Shown in pieces: positions 10,738-20,984 of a DNA stretch of 64,000 bases. The stretch's first letter is position 1. Every line of letters starts with the position of its first letter. The stretch spans positions 62,001 to 126,000 of the forward strand of contig JAHHDV010000026.1 in the NCBI GenBank assembly GCA_019739295.1, read 5' to 3'. The position numbers and the translations under genes were made by a program. The DNA is from Taibaiella sp. (GTDB taxonomy: Bacteria; Bacteroidota; Bacteroidia; Chitinophagales; Chitinophagaceae). The notes under the pieces are model-generated. The model did not search any database. It saw nothing but the letters and a program-made list of their open reading frames with translations, and was not told the origin of the DNA.

Positions 10738-13301
10738 TTAATTATCAAATAATGTAGGCGCAGGTGGATTTTCCTTATCAGGATCAGCCGGATCCCCCTC
10801 ATGCTTCTTTTCTTCCTGGTGATTTTGTTTGGTTGAAATCAGCTCCCATTGGGTAATCGGCTCCGTTTCCAGTTTATTGCCTGCTGCTTTCCACCCGCTG
10901 ATCCCTACTTTCTCATCCAGCCTTACAGTGTACGTTTGTGCGTCGGCCTTTTTCTTTCCGGATGTGTATTTCAGTTCAGGCTCTTCATGGTGCGTTACCA
11001 GGAGCAACTTGTTTTTGCTGCCTTCCTTGATGAAGGGAAACTTGTTTTTCAATGTCTGTGTTTTCGACCAGGAATCTTTTGACATTATATTGCTGTTTGT
11101 CCGCATCATAATATACCGCTGTGAATACTTCCGCGGGATCGAATTTACTAATGAGTACCACATCATCCGCCTGGTACCTGTTCGTCAGGTCGTAATCGGT
11201 CATTTCATAACTGCCGTCCTTTGTAGAACACAATGATCTTATCTTCAGGCTGGAACTTGCCTAAGCTGAAGCCATAGCTGTCTATGTTCAGTCTTCCTAC
11301 TTGGGGATCATAATAGATCTCGGGAGCATCCAGCGTAGATTTGCCATGTTCTTTGAACTTAATGGAGCGGACAGGATACTTGGTTACCTGATTTCCTTTG
11401 GAGCCTCTTCCCTTGATTTGTAATTCTTCGAAGTAATAGTCAAATGTTTTATTCCGGGCAGCACAACCAGGAGTCAGGGTAAGCGTGATGACCTCTGCCT
11501 CCCCATTCGGATTAGAGGTGAGGTACAATATTTTGGAGCCCTTGTTGCCACCTGTAAGGTCATATTCCTTATCGCGGGTTACACCTCCCGGATTGAAACG
11601 CTTAGCATATACCATTCCCGATTTTCCGTCCAGGTAGAGCATATTATAACGTAGTCCTGCTATCATTCTTCTTGTAGACCTCGGCATGGATAATGTCTTT
11701 CCCTACGAATACCTTGTCGGATACTTTTACCACCATCATCTTACCATCTTTTCTGAACACGATGATATTGTCCATATCCGAGCATTCCGTCACGAACTCA
11801 TCTTTCTTCAGGCCGGTACCCGATAAATCCTTCCTTGGCATTCATATACAGCTTGGCATTGGCAATCGCTACCTGTGTGGCCTGGATGGTATCAAATGTC
11901 TTGATTTCGGTTTTTCTTTCTTTTCCCTTACCGTATTTCTTCAGAAGCTGTTCGTAATACTGAACGGTATACGTCACCATATTGTCCAGGTGATGTTGTG
12001 TTTCGACAAGGGCTTCTTTCCACACTTCTGATGTGTTCGTCGGCTTTGAACGTGTCCGTATTTGGATATTCTTTTGATCCTGATTTCTGTCAGCCTGACG
12101 ATATCTTCTTCCGTGATTTCCCTTTTGAATAATTTCTTATACGGGGCCAGTCCCTTGTCAATGGCTGCGATCACCCCTTCCCAGGTCGTCTCTTCTTCTA
12201 TGTCCCGGTATATTCTCTTCTCAATGAATATTTTTTTCCAGGGAAGAATAATGCCAGTCATTGTTCAGTTCACCGAGTTTGATATGAAGATCTTGTTCCA
12301 ATAATGATTTGGTATGATCTACGGATAATTTCAGGACATCGGATACCCCGATGAAATGTGGTTTGTCATCGATGATGATACAGGCATTCGGGGAAATGGA
12401 AATTTCGCAGTCCGTAAAGGCATAGAGTGCATCTATGGTCTGATCGGATGATACTCCCGGAGCTAAAGTCCACTGCGATCTCTACATCTTTGGCAGTATT
12501 ATCGACCACATTTTTAATCTTGATCTTACCATTGTCATTGGCTTTGAGGATACTGTCGATCAGCTGGGAAGTCGTCACGCTATACGGTACAGACTTAATG
12601 AGCAGTGTCTTCTTGTCTTCTTCTACGATCGGCACCCTCACCCTTACCTTTCCACCCCGCATGCCGTCATTATAGTTGCTCACATCTATCTGCCCGCCGG
12701 TGCTGAAGTCCGGATAGAGTTCGAAAGGTTTTTTCTTCAAATATTTGATCGCAGTTTCCAGCAGTTCGCAGAAATTGTGGGGCAGTATCTTCGTAGATAG
12801 TCCCACGGCAATCCCGTCTGCTCCCTGAGCCAGTAATAAAGGGAATTTCATCGGTAGGCTTACCGGTTCATTCTTTCTTCCATCATAACTGAGCTGCCAT
12901 TCCGTAATCTTAGGATTGAAGGCCACTTCCAGTGCGAATTTGGACAGTCTTGCTTCGATATACCTGGGTGCTGCTGCACTGTCGCCGGTGCGGACATCAC
13001 CCCAGTTGCCCTGAGTCTCTATCAGCAGGTCTTTCTGGCCCAGATGGATCATCGCCGCCCCGATAGATTGGTCACCATGCGGATGGTACTGCATTGTCTG
13101 CCCGATGACATTAGCCGCCTTGTTGAATCTTCCGTCATCCATTTCCTTAAGTGCATGAAGTATCCTGCGCTGTACCGGTTTCAGCCCGTCTCTGATCTCC
13201 GGAACCGCACGTTCCAGGATAACATAGCTGGCATATTCCAAAAACCAGTTCTCGTACATTTTCTGAATGGTCGGACTACTCTGTTGCAAATGTTCTTCCA
13301 T
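10738..13301 (-). CDS. parC: DNA topoisomerase IV subunit A ParC, about eight frameshifts
   Basis: Breakage-reunion subunit of the chromosome-decatenating type II topoisomerase. The intact N-terminal part has AVPEIRDGLKPVQRRILHAL, the QRDR-type helix QYHPHGDQSIGAAM, and the catalytic tyrosine Y114 in AAPRYIEARLS. After about 12,450 the reading frame changes repeatedly (near 12,450, 12,235, 12,050, 12,015, 11,825, 11,660, 11,215 and 11,075). Each time, deleting one base restores known ParC sequence, for example YKDGSYEMTDYDL and RTTYNMLYLDGKSG. The restored protein is about 850 residues with a Bacteroidota-type C-terminal beta-pinwheel and an acidic, proline-rich tail ending TLFDN. An essential gene would not survive eight frameshifts, so these are sequencing errors. 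ParE is not in the window. Confidence 0.9.
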
Positions 13302-13376
13302 GTTTTTCTCCCTAATTTTCTGAATTCTACTATTTTATTTGTATTCCTTCCGCCGGTTCAGGCTTTGAAAGTGACG

Positions 13377-13384
13377 CAAATTTA
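13377..13384 (-). promoter_or_regulatory. -7 element, parC promoter
   Basis: Minus-strand TAAATTTG matches TAnnTTTG and precedes the parC start by about 75 nt. Confidence 0.5.
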
Positions 13385-13623
13385 AAGAACTCGATATTTT
13401 TTAGCATAAAGATTTTGCACATACTACCGGAATTCATCCGTAAGCCATATCCTCTTTTCAGCATAACGGGGCTTTTCTGCGCGCCTTCCGGCCGGCGGAA
13501 CCCGCATTTGCAGGATTGTGTGCTGATCCTGCAAAAAGCTTGATCCATCCATAATATACGGGTTATTTATTCGTTTTTGGTCTGTAACATCAGATTTTAC
13601 ATTATCTGAGCGACTTTAATTAT

Positions 13624-13631
13624 TATCTTTG
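13624..13631 (+). promoter_or_regulatory. -7 element directly before the PpiC-type foldase gene
   Basis: TATCTTTG fits TAnnTTTG exactly and ends only 6 nt before the ATG at 13,638, so the message would have almost no leader. Confidence 0.6.
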
Positions 13632-13637
13632 CGGTCT

Positions 13638-15017
13638 ATGACGAAGAAAGTATTGTTATTTATTATATTTATATTGCTGTCGGCGATGGTTTCCGGCCAG
13701 CAAAACCTGCATAATCTTCCTGCTGATAAAATTGTAGCTACCATAGGATCCCGGTACATCGCTATGTCGGATATCGATAATGTCTTTTTCCAAAGGAAAG
13801 AAAGAAACGATACCCTGGGTCCTGATAGCAAATGTGATATAATGATGGAATTTATTACCCAGAAAGTACTCTGTGAAATGGCTGCCCGGGATAGTGTGAT
13901 CATACCGGAAGAAGAAGTGGACAGGGAACTGGGACGACCGGATCCGGAGCAATATCCAAAATTTCGGCTCCAAAGAGCAAATGGAAGCGGTGCTGGGCAA
14001 AATCTATCTATCAGATCAAAGAAGAATACCGCGAAGAGATCAGGGAGCAGCTTACCGCCATGCAGATGCAGCAAATGCTGACAAGTGAAATCGTAGTGAC
14101 ACCGGAGGAGGTGAAAAAAGCGTACGAGGAACTGGGACCGGAGCAGCTTCCCTATATCAGTGCAACCGTTGAGATCGGGCAGATCATTATCAATCCTGAA
14201 GCCAGTGATGAGGTAGAACAATATACCAAGGAAAAACTGGAAGATGTCAGACAACAGATCGTCACCGGTGAGAAAGACTTCAGCATTATGGCCGGGATAC
14301 TCAGTGAAGACCCGGGTTCCAGGGATAATGGAGGACTGGTAGAGATCGAAAACAAGGAAAACTTCGATGCCACCTTCGCATCCGTGGCATTCAGGCTGAA
14401 TGAAGGCGATGTCTCTCCTGTATTCCGTTCTTCTTTTGGTTACCATATCATCAAGATGGAGCGTAAAGGAAACAGTACTGCTACAGTGAGGCATATCTTA
14501 ATGGTACCTGCTGTTACATCCGTAGATATTCAGGAGAAAATGGACTACCTGGATTCTGTGAAGAAAGAACTGGAGGCGGGGAAGATCACATACGGTCAGG
14601 CGGTGGCCAAACTATCCAATGACGAACTGGCAAAAGGCAGAAGCGGGATGATGTTTGACTTCAATACCGGCAGTACCCAGCTTACATTGGATCAATTGGA
14701 TGAGCAATACAGCATCCACGATAAAGGACATGAAAATAGGGGAATACTCCAGCCCCCATGTGTTCTCGAATCCTTATAAGAACGGGAACAGGGGTATCAG
14801 GCTCTTATACTTAAAGAGCAGGATTGATCCCCATACTGCCAATTTTGATACCGATTATACCTTGTTTCAAAATTATGCACTGAGGGAAAAGAAGAACAAA
14901 TATATGAGGGATTATATCTATGACCGTTCCAAAACCTTGCATATCAGGATAGACCCGGTTTACAAAACCTGTCCCACGTTAGTACCCCTGTATCCTATAT
15001 CCACCTCTTCAAATTAA
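13638..15017 (+). CDS. SurA/PpiC-type periplasmic peptidyl-prolyl isomerase, three frameshifts
   Basis: Periplasmic chaperone/foldase expected to assist outer-membrane protein folding. ATG 13,638 gives a signal peptide (MTKKVLLFIIFILLSAMVSG) and is preferred over an in-frame TTG at 13,629. A SurA-like N-terminal helical region (KIVATIGSRYIAMSDID, VITQK-type helix) is followed by two parvulin domains: IGQIIINPEAS to FGYHIIKMERK, and TVRHILMVPAVTS onward. Frame breaks lie near 13,935, 14,005 and 14,715; removing one base at each joins the protein to KDMKIGEYSSPHVFSNPY and a stop at 15,017, about 458 residues. Divergent from parC. The double parvulin layout matches SurA; the gene order does not prove orthology. 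Confidence 0.85.
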
Positions 15018-15410
15018 AATCTGTTTTTGCAGCTGATGACCTGCATTTTGTCCTGACGAACAAGGCGAAAAGCTACTCGATTGGCTTTATCCGGATCAAA
15101 ATTTAAAAATTTAACATTATATTATTAATTGTAAAAAGTCTTCGATTGTTCCCGGGATTCAAGGAATGTTTGATTTTATAATTTATTGATTTTTATCTAT
15201 TTATAAGATTGACTATTATTCTGATTGTCAGCAGATCGTCATTAGACCCATCGGAATCGGGGATATTGCATCCATTTTAGATAATTTAAACAATTGTTTT
15301 AATTGTTTATATAAAATTAACGACCCCGGATTCATTTATGAGCATAAATTTTAATAATTTTGCTCCCGGAATTGAAATAGACAACACCTCGTATTATTAA
15401 ATATTTAATT
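15018..15410. other. AT-rich intergenic region before the PhaE-like gene
   Basis: No gene seen. The 390 bases are very AT-rich between about 15,100 and 15,360 and hold a TAATTTTG -7 element at 15,355-15,362, 48 nt before the next start codon. The long AT-rich stretch may serve as an upstream element for a strongly expressed gene. Confidence 0.5.
15355..15362 (+). promoter_or_regulatory. -7 element, PhaE-like gene promoter
   Basis: TAATTTTG, a match to TAnnTTTG, 48 nt before the ATG at 15,411. Confidence 0.5.
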
Positions 15411-16910
15411 ATGAAAAATTCAACTAATGTGGTTGACACATTAATCGAAACACAAAAAAAAGCTGCCCATAAGGTAGCCGAGACCACGAAAAAGATATAC
15501 GGTGAAAATCCTGTCACCGAGGCTGTAGAAAAAGGCTCTGAAATGTACAATGAATGGTTGAACAAACAAAAGGCGACTTTTGACAATGTACAATCCAAAA
15601 CTGAAAAGGCACAAGCTAAATCCAAAGAATCATTTACCAATTCCCAGGCTTATTTCAACAACTGGCTGGAAGGTCAGATGAATGCTACAAGAAATATGTG
15701 GGAAATGAACCAGAACTTCATGAAAGGATTTACGCCGAATGCTGAGACCGTTAAAAACCCGATGGATTGGTTCAATAATAATAATCCATATTATAATATG
15801 TGGACTGAAGGATTGAAAAATTATAACAATTTCATCAACCAGGCTGATGCGAGTAAAAAATGGTTTGACCTGATGAACCAATACAATCCTTTCTCTATCG
15901 CTGAGAAGAATAAAGACTGGTTCAGCTCTATGCCTAATTTGTTCTCTTCTTATTATGAAGTACTGAACAATAGCCTGACTGAATTCCAGAAGAATTTCAA
16001 TCATGCGAACACGCAGGATATCTACTCTAATATTGCGAACAATGCGGTGAGCTTCGGCAAGTTTGTAGAGATCTGGGCTCCGTTCTGGAAATCCATTCAG
16101 GAGAAAACGTTCAATGCTGAAGCCTTTAAAGCAAACTTCAATTTTGATTCCCTGAAAGAGATGACCGATAAAATGTTCAGCATTCTTCCCGAGTCCGTTC
16201 ATACGCATTTTAACCAAATGGTTGCGCAATATAAGGACAGCTTCAAATCATTGGCAGGTTTGGGTAAAGAGCAATGGGGCCAGGCTAAGGATTTCTACAA
16301 TAGCAATAACTTTTTTGCCCAGTTCAATCCATTCGTAAATGGAGTGGAAAATTATGATCAGTTCTCTCAGTGGTTCAAAGGAGCGGTTTCTCCGATTGCA
16401 AAAATGGTGACGCCGAACCAATATACTAAAAGTGCTGCTGCCTGGTCTGCAATCTATGACAAGATGGCGGTATTCTCCGTTAAGAATGCAGAGCTTCAGT
16501 ACCTGATGTACCAGCAAAGCGCTAAAGTAATGGAAGCACTGGTAGACAGGGTGATCGAGAAAATCGGGAATGATGAGCAGATCGATAGCCTTACTGCATT
16601 GTATCAGGAATGGCTGAATACGGGAGATGCTATCTATGTACAACTTTTCGAAAGTGACGAGTACAGCAAATTGATGGCGGAAGTAAGCTCCCTTCAGTTG
16701 AAATTGAAAAAAGATATTGATACACAATTAGAGCAATATATCAGCCAGTATCCGGTAGCGACCAAATCTGAATTGGATGAATTGTACAAGATCATTTATG
16801 ACTTGAAGAAAGAGGTTCGTCAATTGGAGAAAATGTTAGAGCTGGATGCAGAGGAAGATAAAGCTGAAGCTGAAGTGAAAACTACCACTAAAAGAGCTGC
16901 TAAAAAATAA
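15411..16910 (+). CDS. PhaE-like / phasin-like polyhydroxyalkanoate granule protein
   Basis: 499 residues, no signal peptide, rich in Asn, Phe, Trp and Lys. The N-terminal 100 residues are amphipathic and phasin-like (IETQKKAAHKVAETTKKIYG). Residues about 390-480 resemble the C-terminus of PhaE, the non-catalytic subunit of class III PHA synthase: ALYQEWLNTGDAIYVQLFES and then a coiled coil ELDELYKIIYDLKKEVRQLE. The last 20 residues are Ala/Lys/Thr-rich (KTTTKRAAKK), like the nucleic-acid-binding tails of some granule proteins. The middle has repeated F/W/N-rich segments that could bind a hydrophobic granule surface. No phaC lies nearby. A strong terminator follows, so it is a single-gene unit. 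The family call rests on remembered pattern, not on a search. Confidence 0.6.
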   Translation: MKNSTNVVDTLIETQKKAAHKVAETTKKIYGENPVTEAVEKGSEMYNEWLNKQKATFDNVQSKTEKAQAKSKESFTNSQAYFNNWLEGQMNATRNMWEMNQNFMKGFTPNAETVKNPMDWFNNNNPYYNMWTEGLKNYNNFINQADASKKWFDLMNQYNPFSIAEKNKDWFSSMPNLFSSYYEVLNNSLTEFQKNFNHANTQDIYSNIANNAVSFGKFVEIWAPFWKSIQEKTFNAEAFKANFNFDSLKEMTDKMFSILPESVHTHFNQMVAQYKDSFKSLAGLGKEQWGQAKDFYNSNNFFAQFNPFVNGVENYDQFSQWFKGAVSPIAKMVTPNQYTKSAAAWSAIYDKMAVFSVKNAELQYLMYQQSAKVMEALVDRVIEKIGNDEQIDSLTALYQEWLNTGDAIYVQLFESDEYSKLMAEVSSLQLKLKKDIDTQLEQYISQYPVATKSELDELYKIIYDLKKEVRQLEKMLELDAEEDKAEAEVKTTTKRAAKK

Positions 16911-16935
16911 GCGCTATTATCCCAATTTTATGATG

Positions 16936-16968
16936 AATGCTGTGAATCTGTTTCACAGCATTTTTTTT
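16936..16968 (+). terminator. Intrinsic terminator after the PhaE-like gene
   Basis: An 11-bp perfect stem (AATGCTGTGAA with its complement), four-base loop TCTG, then a run of T. Confidence 0.9.
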
Positions 16969-17044
16969 GTCGAAATTTCCAGAGAGTATATCGAAAATAT
17001 CATGTAATTTATCCACATATTTCCAGCCAAATCTCTGTTTTCAG

Positions 17045-17052
17045 TAAATTTG
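17045..17052 (+). promoter_or_regulatory. -7 element, M16 protease promoter
   Basis: TAAATTTG matches TAnnTTTG; the start codon follows 27 nt later. Confidence 0.5.
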
Positions 17053-17079
17053 TGCATTGTTTCATTTTAAAATAAAACC

Positions 17080-19926
17080 ATGATAAAGAAGATTTTGAAA
17101 TCTGCGGTTTTGTCTTTGTCTGTGCTGGGCGCTTTGGCCCCAGTATCGGTACAGGCACAGGATCTCAATCAAAAATTGGCCAATGATCCTAAGGTCAGGG
17201 TCGGTAAGCTCGATAACGGATTGACCTACTATATCCGCCCGAACCAGAAACCAGCAGATAAAGTAGAGTTGCGGCTCATTATCAATACTGGTTCTGTCCT
17301 TGAAGATGACGATCAGCAAGGCCTGGCCCACTTCACAGAGCATATGCTCTTCAACGGGACAGAAAGCTTTCCAAAGAACGAATTGGTAAGCACCCTTCAG
17401 AATATGGGTGTGAAGTTCGGTGCGGACCTGAATGCATATACCAGCTTTGATGAGACCGTATATATGCTGCCGATCCCTACGGACAATCCCCAGAACATCG
17501 AGACAGGTTTCCAGATCCTCAAAGAATGGGCCCAGTTTGCTACACTTACGGATAAGGATATAGATGAGGAAAGGAAAATCGTACTGGAAGAGGAAAGAAC
17601 AGGGAAGGGTGCTTCTGACAGGATGCAGAAAAAATTCCTTCCGAAATTACTGGCAGGTTCCAGATATGCCAACCGGTTACCCATCGGGAAGACTGAGTTA
17701 TTAAAAACCTTCCCATATGAAGCTATCAGAAGGTATTATAAAGACTGGTACAGGCCGAACCTGATGGCCGTGACCGTGGTCGGTGATATCACTACGGAGA
17801 AAGCTGAAGAGCTGATCAGGAAATATTTTTCCGGTTTGAAAAATCCGTCCGGAGAGCGTTCCCGTACGATGTATGGAATCGATCCTTACAAAGATAGTGA
17901 AGCGATGTTCCTGACAGATCCCGAGCAGAACAATACCATTATGTATTTCTCTTTCTCTGCCCAGAAAGACAATCCTGCTGTTACTGTAGGGGATTACAGG
18001 GATCAACTGGTAGAAAGCATTGTATTTGCCGCATTGAACAAAAGGTATTCCGATCTTGCCTCTTCTTCCAATCCTCCTTTTATCTTCGCCGGTATTGATA
18101 ACTCCAGCTTTGTAAGAGGATATAAAGCATTAGGAGGTGCCGTGATGCCAAGCGCAGACCTGACTACGGCGATCAATGCAATCGTAGCTGAACTGCTGAG
18201 TGCACAGGAATATGGGTTCACCGCATCTGAGATCGACCTCGTGAAGAAAGATATGCTGAGCGGGATAGAGAAAATGTACAATGAAAGGAACACGACCAAC
18301 TCAGATGCATACCTGCAGGAGTATCAAAGCCACTTCCTGGAAGGTGAGGCATTCCCCGGTATCGAAGCAGAATTTGATTTATACAAAAAGTTCTTACCTG
18401 GCATTACTGCATCTGAAGTTTCTGAAAAACTGAATGAACTCTACAGTAAAGACAACAGGGATAATTATTTCGCAGTCGTGATGAGCCCGGAGCAGACTGA
18501 TGATAAAATCAATTCAGATGCAGCCCTGAAAGCTGCATTCGACCAGGCCTTCACACAAAAAGCAGAACAGAAAGAAGATATAGTCATCTCCGAAAACCTG
18601 CTGGACCAGGAGCCTAAGGCAGGGAAAATCGTTAAAACGACGAAAGACGAAAAATTGGGAACTACTACTTATGAATTGAGCAATGGTGTATTGGTTACGA
18701 CCAAAGCTACGGACTTCAAATCAGATGAGATCCTGTTCAAAGGGGTCAAAAACGGTGGTACCGGCAACTATGGTGCAAAAGACAAAATGGTATTGAACCA
18801 GCTGCCTTCTGTTATCGAGTCCATGGGTTATGGTAAATATACGCCTACAGACCTGACCAAAGCGCTGACAGGTAAGAATGTGGGATTGCTTCCGAGTATC
18901 AACGAAGCTTTCAATATAGTAGAAGGGAATTCAGATGTGAAAAGCCTCGAAACCTTACTTCAGCTGAACTACCTGCAGCTGACCAGTCCGAGGATGGACC
19001 AGGAATTATTCGATGCATACATCAAGAAGATGAAGACACAACTGAAATTTGCAGCTGCAAATCCGCAATTTGCTTTCCTGACGGCGATGATCGATGATAT
19101 GTACAACAAAGATCCTTTGCGTCCCGTGATCCTGCCTACAGAAGCAGAGCTGGAACAGGTGAATGCTGCCAGGGCCATCGAGATTTACAAGAATGAATTC
19201 TCTAATGCCAAAGGTTTCCATTTCTTCATCGTTGGTAATATCGATGAAGCAGCTCTGAAACCATTATTGGAGAAATATATAGCTTCCCTTCCTGCAAGTG
19301 GGAAAACCCCTGCCTTCAAGGATAACGGACTGAGACCGAAACCAGGTACCCATACATTTGAAATGAAGAAAGGTAAAGAACCTAAGAGCCTGATCATCTC
19401 CCAATATTTCGGGGAATTGCCATTCTCGGAAGATAAAAGCCTCAAAGCAACGATGATTGCAGATATCCTGACCATCAGGGTCATCGAGAAGCTGAGGGAG
19501 GAAATGGGAGCAGTATATGGTGCAGGCTTTTACGGACAGTTCTCTAAATACCCGGTAGCAGAATATTCCATTACGACCCAGATCCCTACAGGCCCGGAGA
19601 GTGTGGATGAGATTATGAAGGCGATCGGACAGGAGATCCAGGTCCTGAAGACAAAAGGACCGGAAGCCCAGGATCTGGAAAAGGTAAAGATCGCTTTATT
19701 GGAAAAACGTAAAGAAAGCCTGAAAACCAACAATTACTGGCTGGCTAAACTGGATCAGTTGAAGTTCCAGGGTTTCAGCACTGACCGTTTCTTAAGCACC
19801 GATAAAGAGATCGAAAAAGTAACTGTTGACGATATCAAAGAAGCTGCTAACCTGTTCTTCAATGGTAAGAACCAGTACACGGCAATCCTGAATCCTGAAG
19901 CAGGTGCCGGTGAAGAGAAAAAATAA
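17080..19926 (+). CDS. M16 family zinc metalloprotease, exported
   Basis: 948 residues with a signal peptide (MIKKILKSAVLSLSVLGALA..VQAQ). The inverted zinc motif HFTEH lies at residues 84-88, with the third ligand glutamate expected in the DEERKIVLEEER segment near residue 165. Four M16 repeats are suggested by the length: an active N-terminal half and an inactive C-terminal half beginning around residue 520 (ATDFKSDEILFKGVKNGG, LREEMGAVYGAGFYGQFSKY). This is the pitrilysin/insulinase fold acting in the periplasm or outer membrane on peptides. The gene is free of frameshifts and flanked by a promoter and a terminator, so it is monocistronic. Confidence 0.93.
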   Translation: MIKKILKSAVLSLSVLGALAPVSVQAQDLNQKLANDPKVRVGKLDNGLTYYIRPNQKPADKVELRLIINTGSVLEDDDQQGLAHFTEHMLFNGTESFPKNELVSTLQNMGVKFGADLNAYTSFDETVYMLPIPTDNPQNIETGFQILKEWAQFATLTDKDIDEERKIVLEEERTGKGASDRMQKKFLPKLLAGSRYANRLPIGKTELLKTFPYEAIRRYYKDWYRPNLMAVTVVGDITTEKAEELIRKYFSGLKNPSGERSRTMYGIDPYKDSEAMFLTDPEQNNTIMYFSFSAQKDNPAVTVGDYRDQLVESIVFAALNKRYSDLASSSNPPFIFAGIDNSSFVRGYKALGGAVMPSADLTTAINAIVAELLSAQEYGFTASEIDLVKKDMLSGIEKMYNERNTTNSDAYLQEYQSHFLEGEAFPGIEAEFDLYKKFLPGITASEVSEKLNELYSKDNRDNYFAVVMSPEQTDDKINSDAALKAAFDQAFTQKAEQKEDIVISENLLDQEPKAGKIVKTTKDEKLGTTTYELSNGVLVTTKATDFKSDEILFKGVKNGGTGNYGAKDKMVLNQLPSVIESMGYGKYTPTDLTKALTGKNVGLLPSINEAFNIVEGNSDVKSLETLLQLNYLQLTSPRMDQELFDAYIKKMKTQLKFAAANPQFAFLTAMIDDMYNKDPLRPVILPTEAELEQVNAARAIEIYKNEFSNAKGFHFFIVGNIDEAALKPLLEKYIASLPASGKTPAFKDNGLRPKPGTHTFEMKKGKEPKSLIISQYFGELPFSEDKSLKATMIADILTIRVIEKLREEMGAVYGAGFYGQFSKYPVAEYSITTQIPTGPESVDEIMKAIGQEIQVLKTKGPEAQDLEKVKIALLEKRKESLKTNNYWLAKLDQLKFQGFSTDRFLSTDKEIEKVTVDDIKEAANLFFNGKNQYTAILNPEAGAGEEKK

Positions 19927-19950
19927 GTATGATCTTTTGGATTTTGAAAT

Positions 19951-19980
19951 AAAGGCTGCCGATTCCGGCAGCCTTTATTT
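19951..19980 (+). terminator. Intrinsic terminator after the M16 protease
   Basis: AAAGGCTGCC, loop GATTCC, GGCAGCCTTT followed by ATTTCTTT. Confidence 0.85.
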
Positions 19981-20052
19981 CTTTAATATAATCCCGGAAT
20001 GATCGCTGTGCTGCAAATGAAAATACCCTTATCCATTCAGAAATAGTTAGCC

Positions 20053-20060
20053 TATCTTTG
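20053..20060 (+). promoter_or_regulatory. -7 element, SDR gene promoter
   Basis: TATCTTTG, exact TAnnTTTG match, 19 nt before the ATG at 20,080. Confidence 0.55.
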
Positions 20061-20079
20061 TTCCTGCCATTAAAAGAAA

Positions 20080-20784
20080 ATGAACAATCTCGTCATTACA
20101 GGAGGTACCAAAGGCATAGGAAGAGCCATTATTACCTATTTTGCAGCACAGGGCTGGAACATTACCTTTTGTGCCAGGAGCGCAGATGAGGTACAGGCGT
20201 TAGCGGATGATCTGAAGCGGAAATACCCGCGGCAGTCTTTCAAAGGTACCCCGGTGGATTGTGCTGTCCGTTCGGAAGTCTTATCCTGGTCGGAGCAGGT
20301 GCTCAGGGAATTGGATGCTATCGATATTCTTGTCAATAATGCAGGTATCTATTGTCCCGGTGAGGTCAGCACCGAGGCGGACGGCGTACTGGAAGCCCAG
20401 CTTCAAGTCAATCTGATGAGCGCATATTACCTGACGAGGGCATTGCTTCCCGTGATGATCAGACGGCAATCTGCGCATATCTTCAATATGTGCAGCATAG
20501 CATCCCTGGCTGCCTATCCCGGTGGGGGATCCTATAGCATCAGCAAGTACGCATTGCTTGGGTTCTCTGATAATCTCAGGCTGGAGCTCAAGGACAAAGG
20601 TATTAAAGTAACGGCTGTCCTTCCCGGAGCTACGTATAGTGACAGCTGGTCAGGGAGCGGTATCGATCCGGAGCGTATTATGGAAGCGGAGGATATCGCG
20701 AAGCTTGTATATCAATGCAGCATGCTTTCCCCGCAGGCAGTAGTGGAGCGCCTGGTCGTCCGTCCTCAGCTGGGTGACCTGTAG
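20080..20784 (+). CDS. Short-chain dehydrogenase/reductase
   Basis: 234-residue classical SDR. The cofactor motif TGGTKGIGRAI is at residues 7-17, NNAGIY follows near residue 86, and the catalytic Ser/Tyr/Lys set is seen in NMCSIASL and SYSISKYALLG. The arginine in FCARSADEV after the second strand suggests preference for NADPH. Length and motifs fit FabG-like or sepiapterin-reductase-like enzymes, and the substrate cannot be told. A single gene between two promoters. Confidence 0.85.
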   Translation: MNNLVITGGTKGIGRAIITYFAAQGWNITFCARSADEVQALADDLKRKYPRQSFKGTPVDCAVRSEVLSWSEQVLRELDAIDILVNNAGIYCPGEVSTEADGVLEAQLQVNLMSAYYLTRALLPVMIRRQSAHIFNMCSIASLAAYPGGGSYSISKYALLGFSDNLRLELKDKGIKVTAVLPGATYSDSWSGSGIDPERIMEAEDIAKLVYQCSMLSPQAVVERLVVRPQLGDL

Positions 20785-20811
20785 CCTGATCAAAGCCATA
20801 CGCGGAAGACA

Positions 20812-20832
20812 GGCCCATACCGGGCCTTGCTT
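20812..20832 (+). terminator. Weak GC-rich hairpin after the SDR gene
   Basis: GGCCC, loop ATACC, GGGCC followed by TTGCTTATG. Short stem and poor T tract, so only a possible terminator. Confidence 0.3.
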
Positions 20833-20943
20833 ATGCTTGATTACAGGTTGCAATATTGGGCTTGCACGTCAGGTTTATTTTTAGTAAGCCTTTTGATGTG
20901 GAACTTTACATAATTCTAACCTGCAAGCTATATGTCAAATCGT

Positions 20944-20951
20944 TACCTTTG
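20944..20951 (+). promoter_or_regulatory. -7 element, argS promoter
   Basis: TACCTTTG, exact TAnnTTTG match, 33 nt before the argS start. Confidence 0.55.
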
Positions 20952-20984
20952 GCACATTAAGTATTTTACTCCTATTTTTATAGA

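Larger units (their letters stand above)
13302..13637. other. Intergenic region between divergent parC and the foldase gene
   Basis: No convincing gene. It holds a minus-strand TAAATTTG element (13,377-13,384) about 75 nt before parC and a plus-strand TATCTTTG element (13,624-13,631) before the PpiC protein. A locally GC-rich stretch lies at about 13,475-13,505. A 72-codon minus ORF here is considered spurious. Confidence 0.6.

Noticed and set aside
10738..13301. parC as a true pseudogene
   Set aside because: Essential gene, no internal stops other than those caused by single-base insertions, and full conservation on both sides of every break; sequencing error is more likely.
13330..13548. 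72-codon minus-strand ORF before parC
   Set aside because: It overlaps the probable parC promoter and has no recognisable protein pattern.
13616..14494. 292-codon minus-strand ORF
   Set aside because: Antisense to the PpiC-type foldase, whose parvulin motifs are clear on the plus strand after correcting single-base errors.
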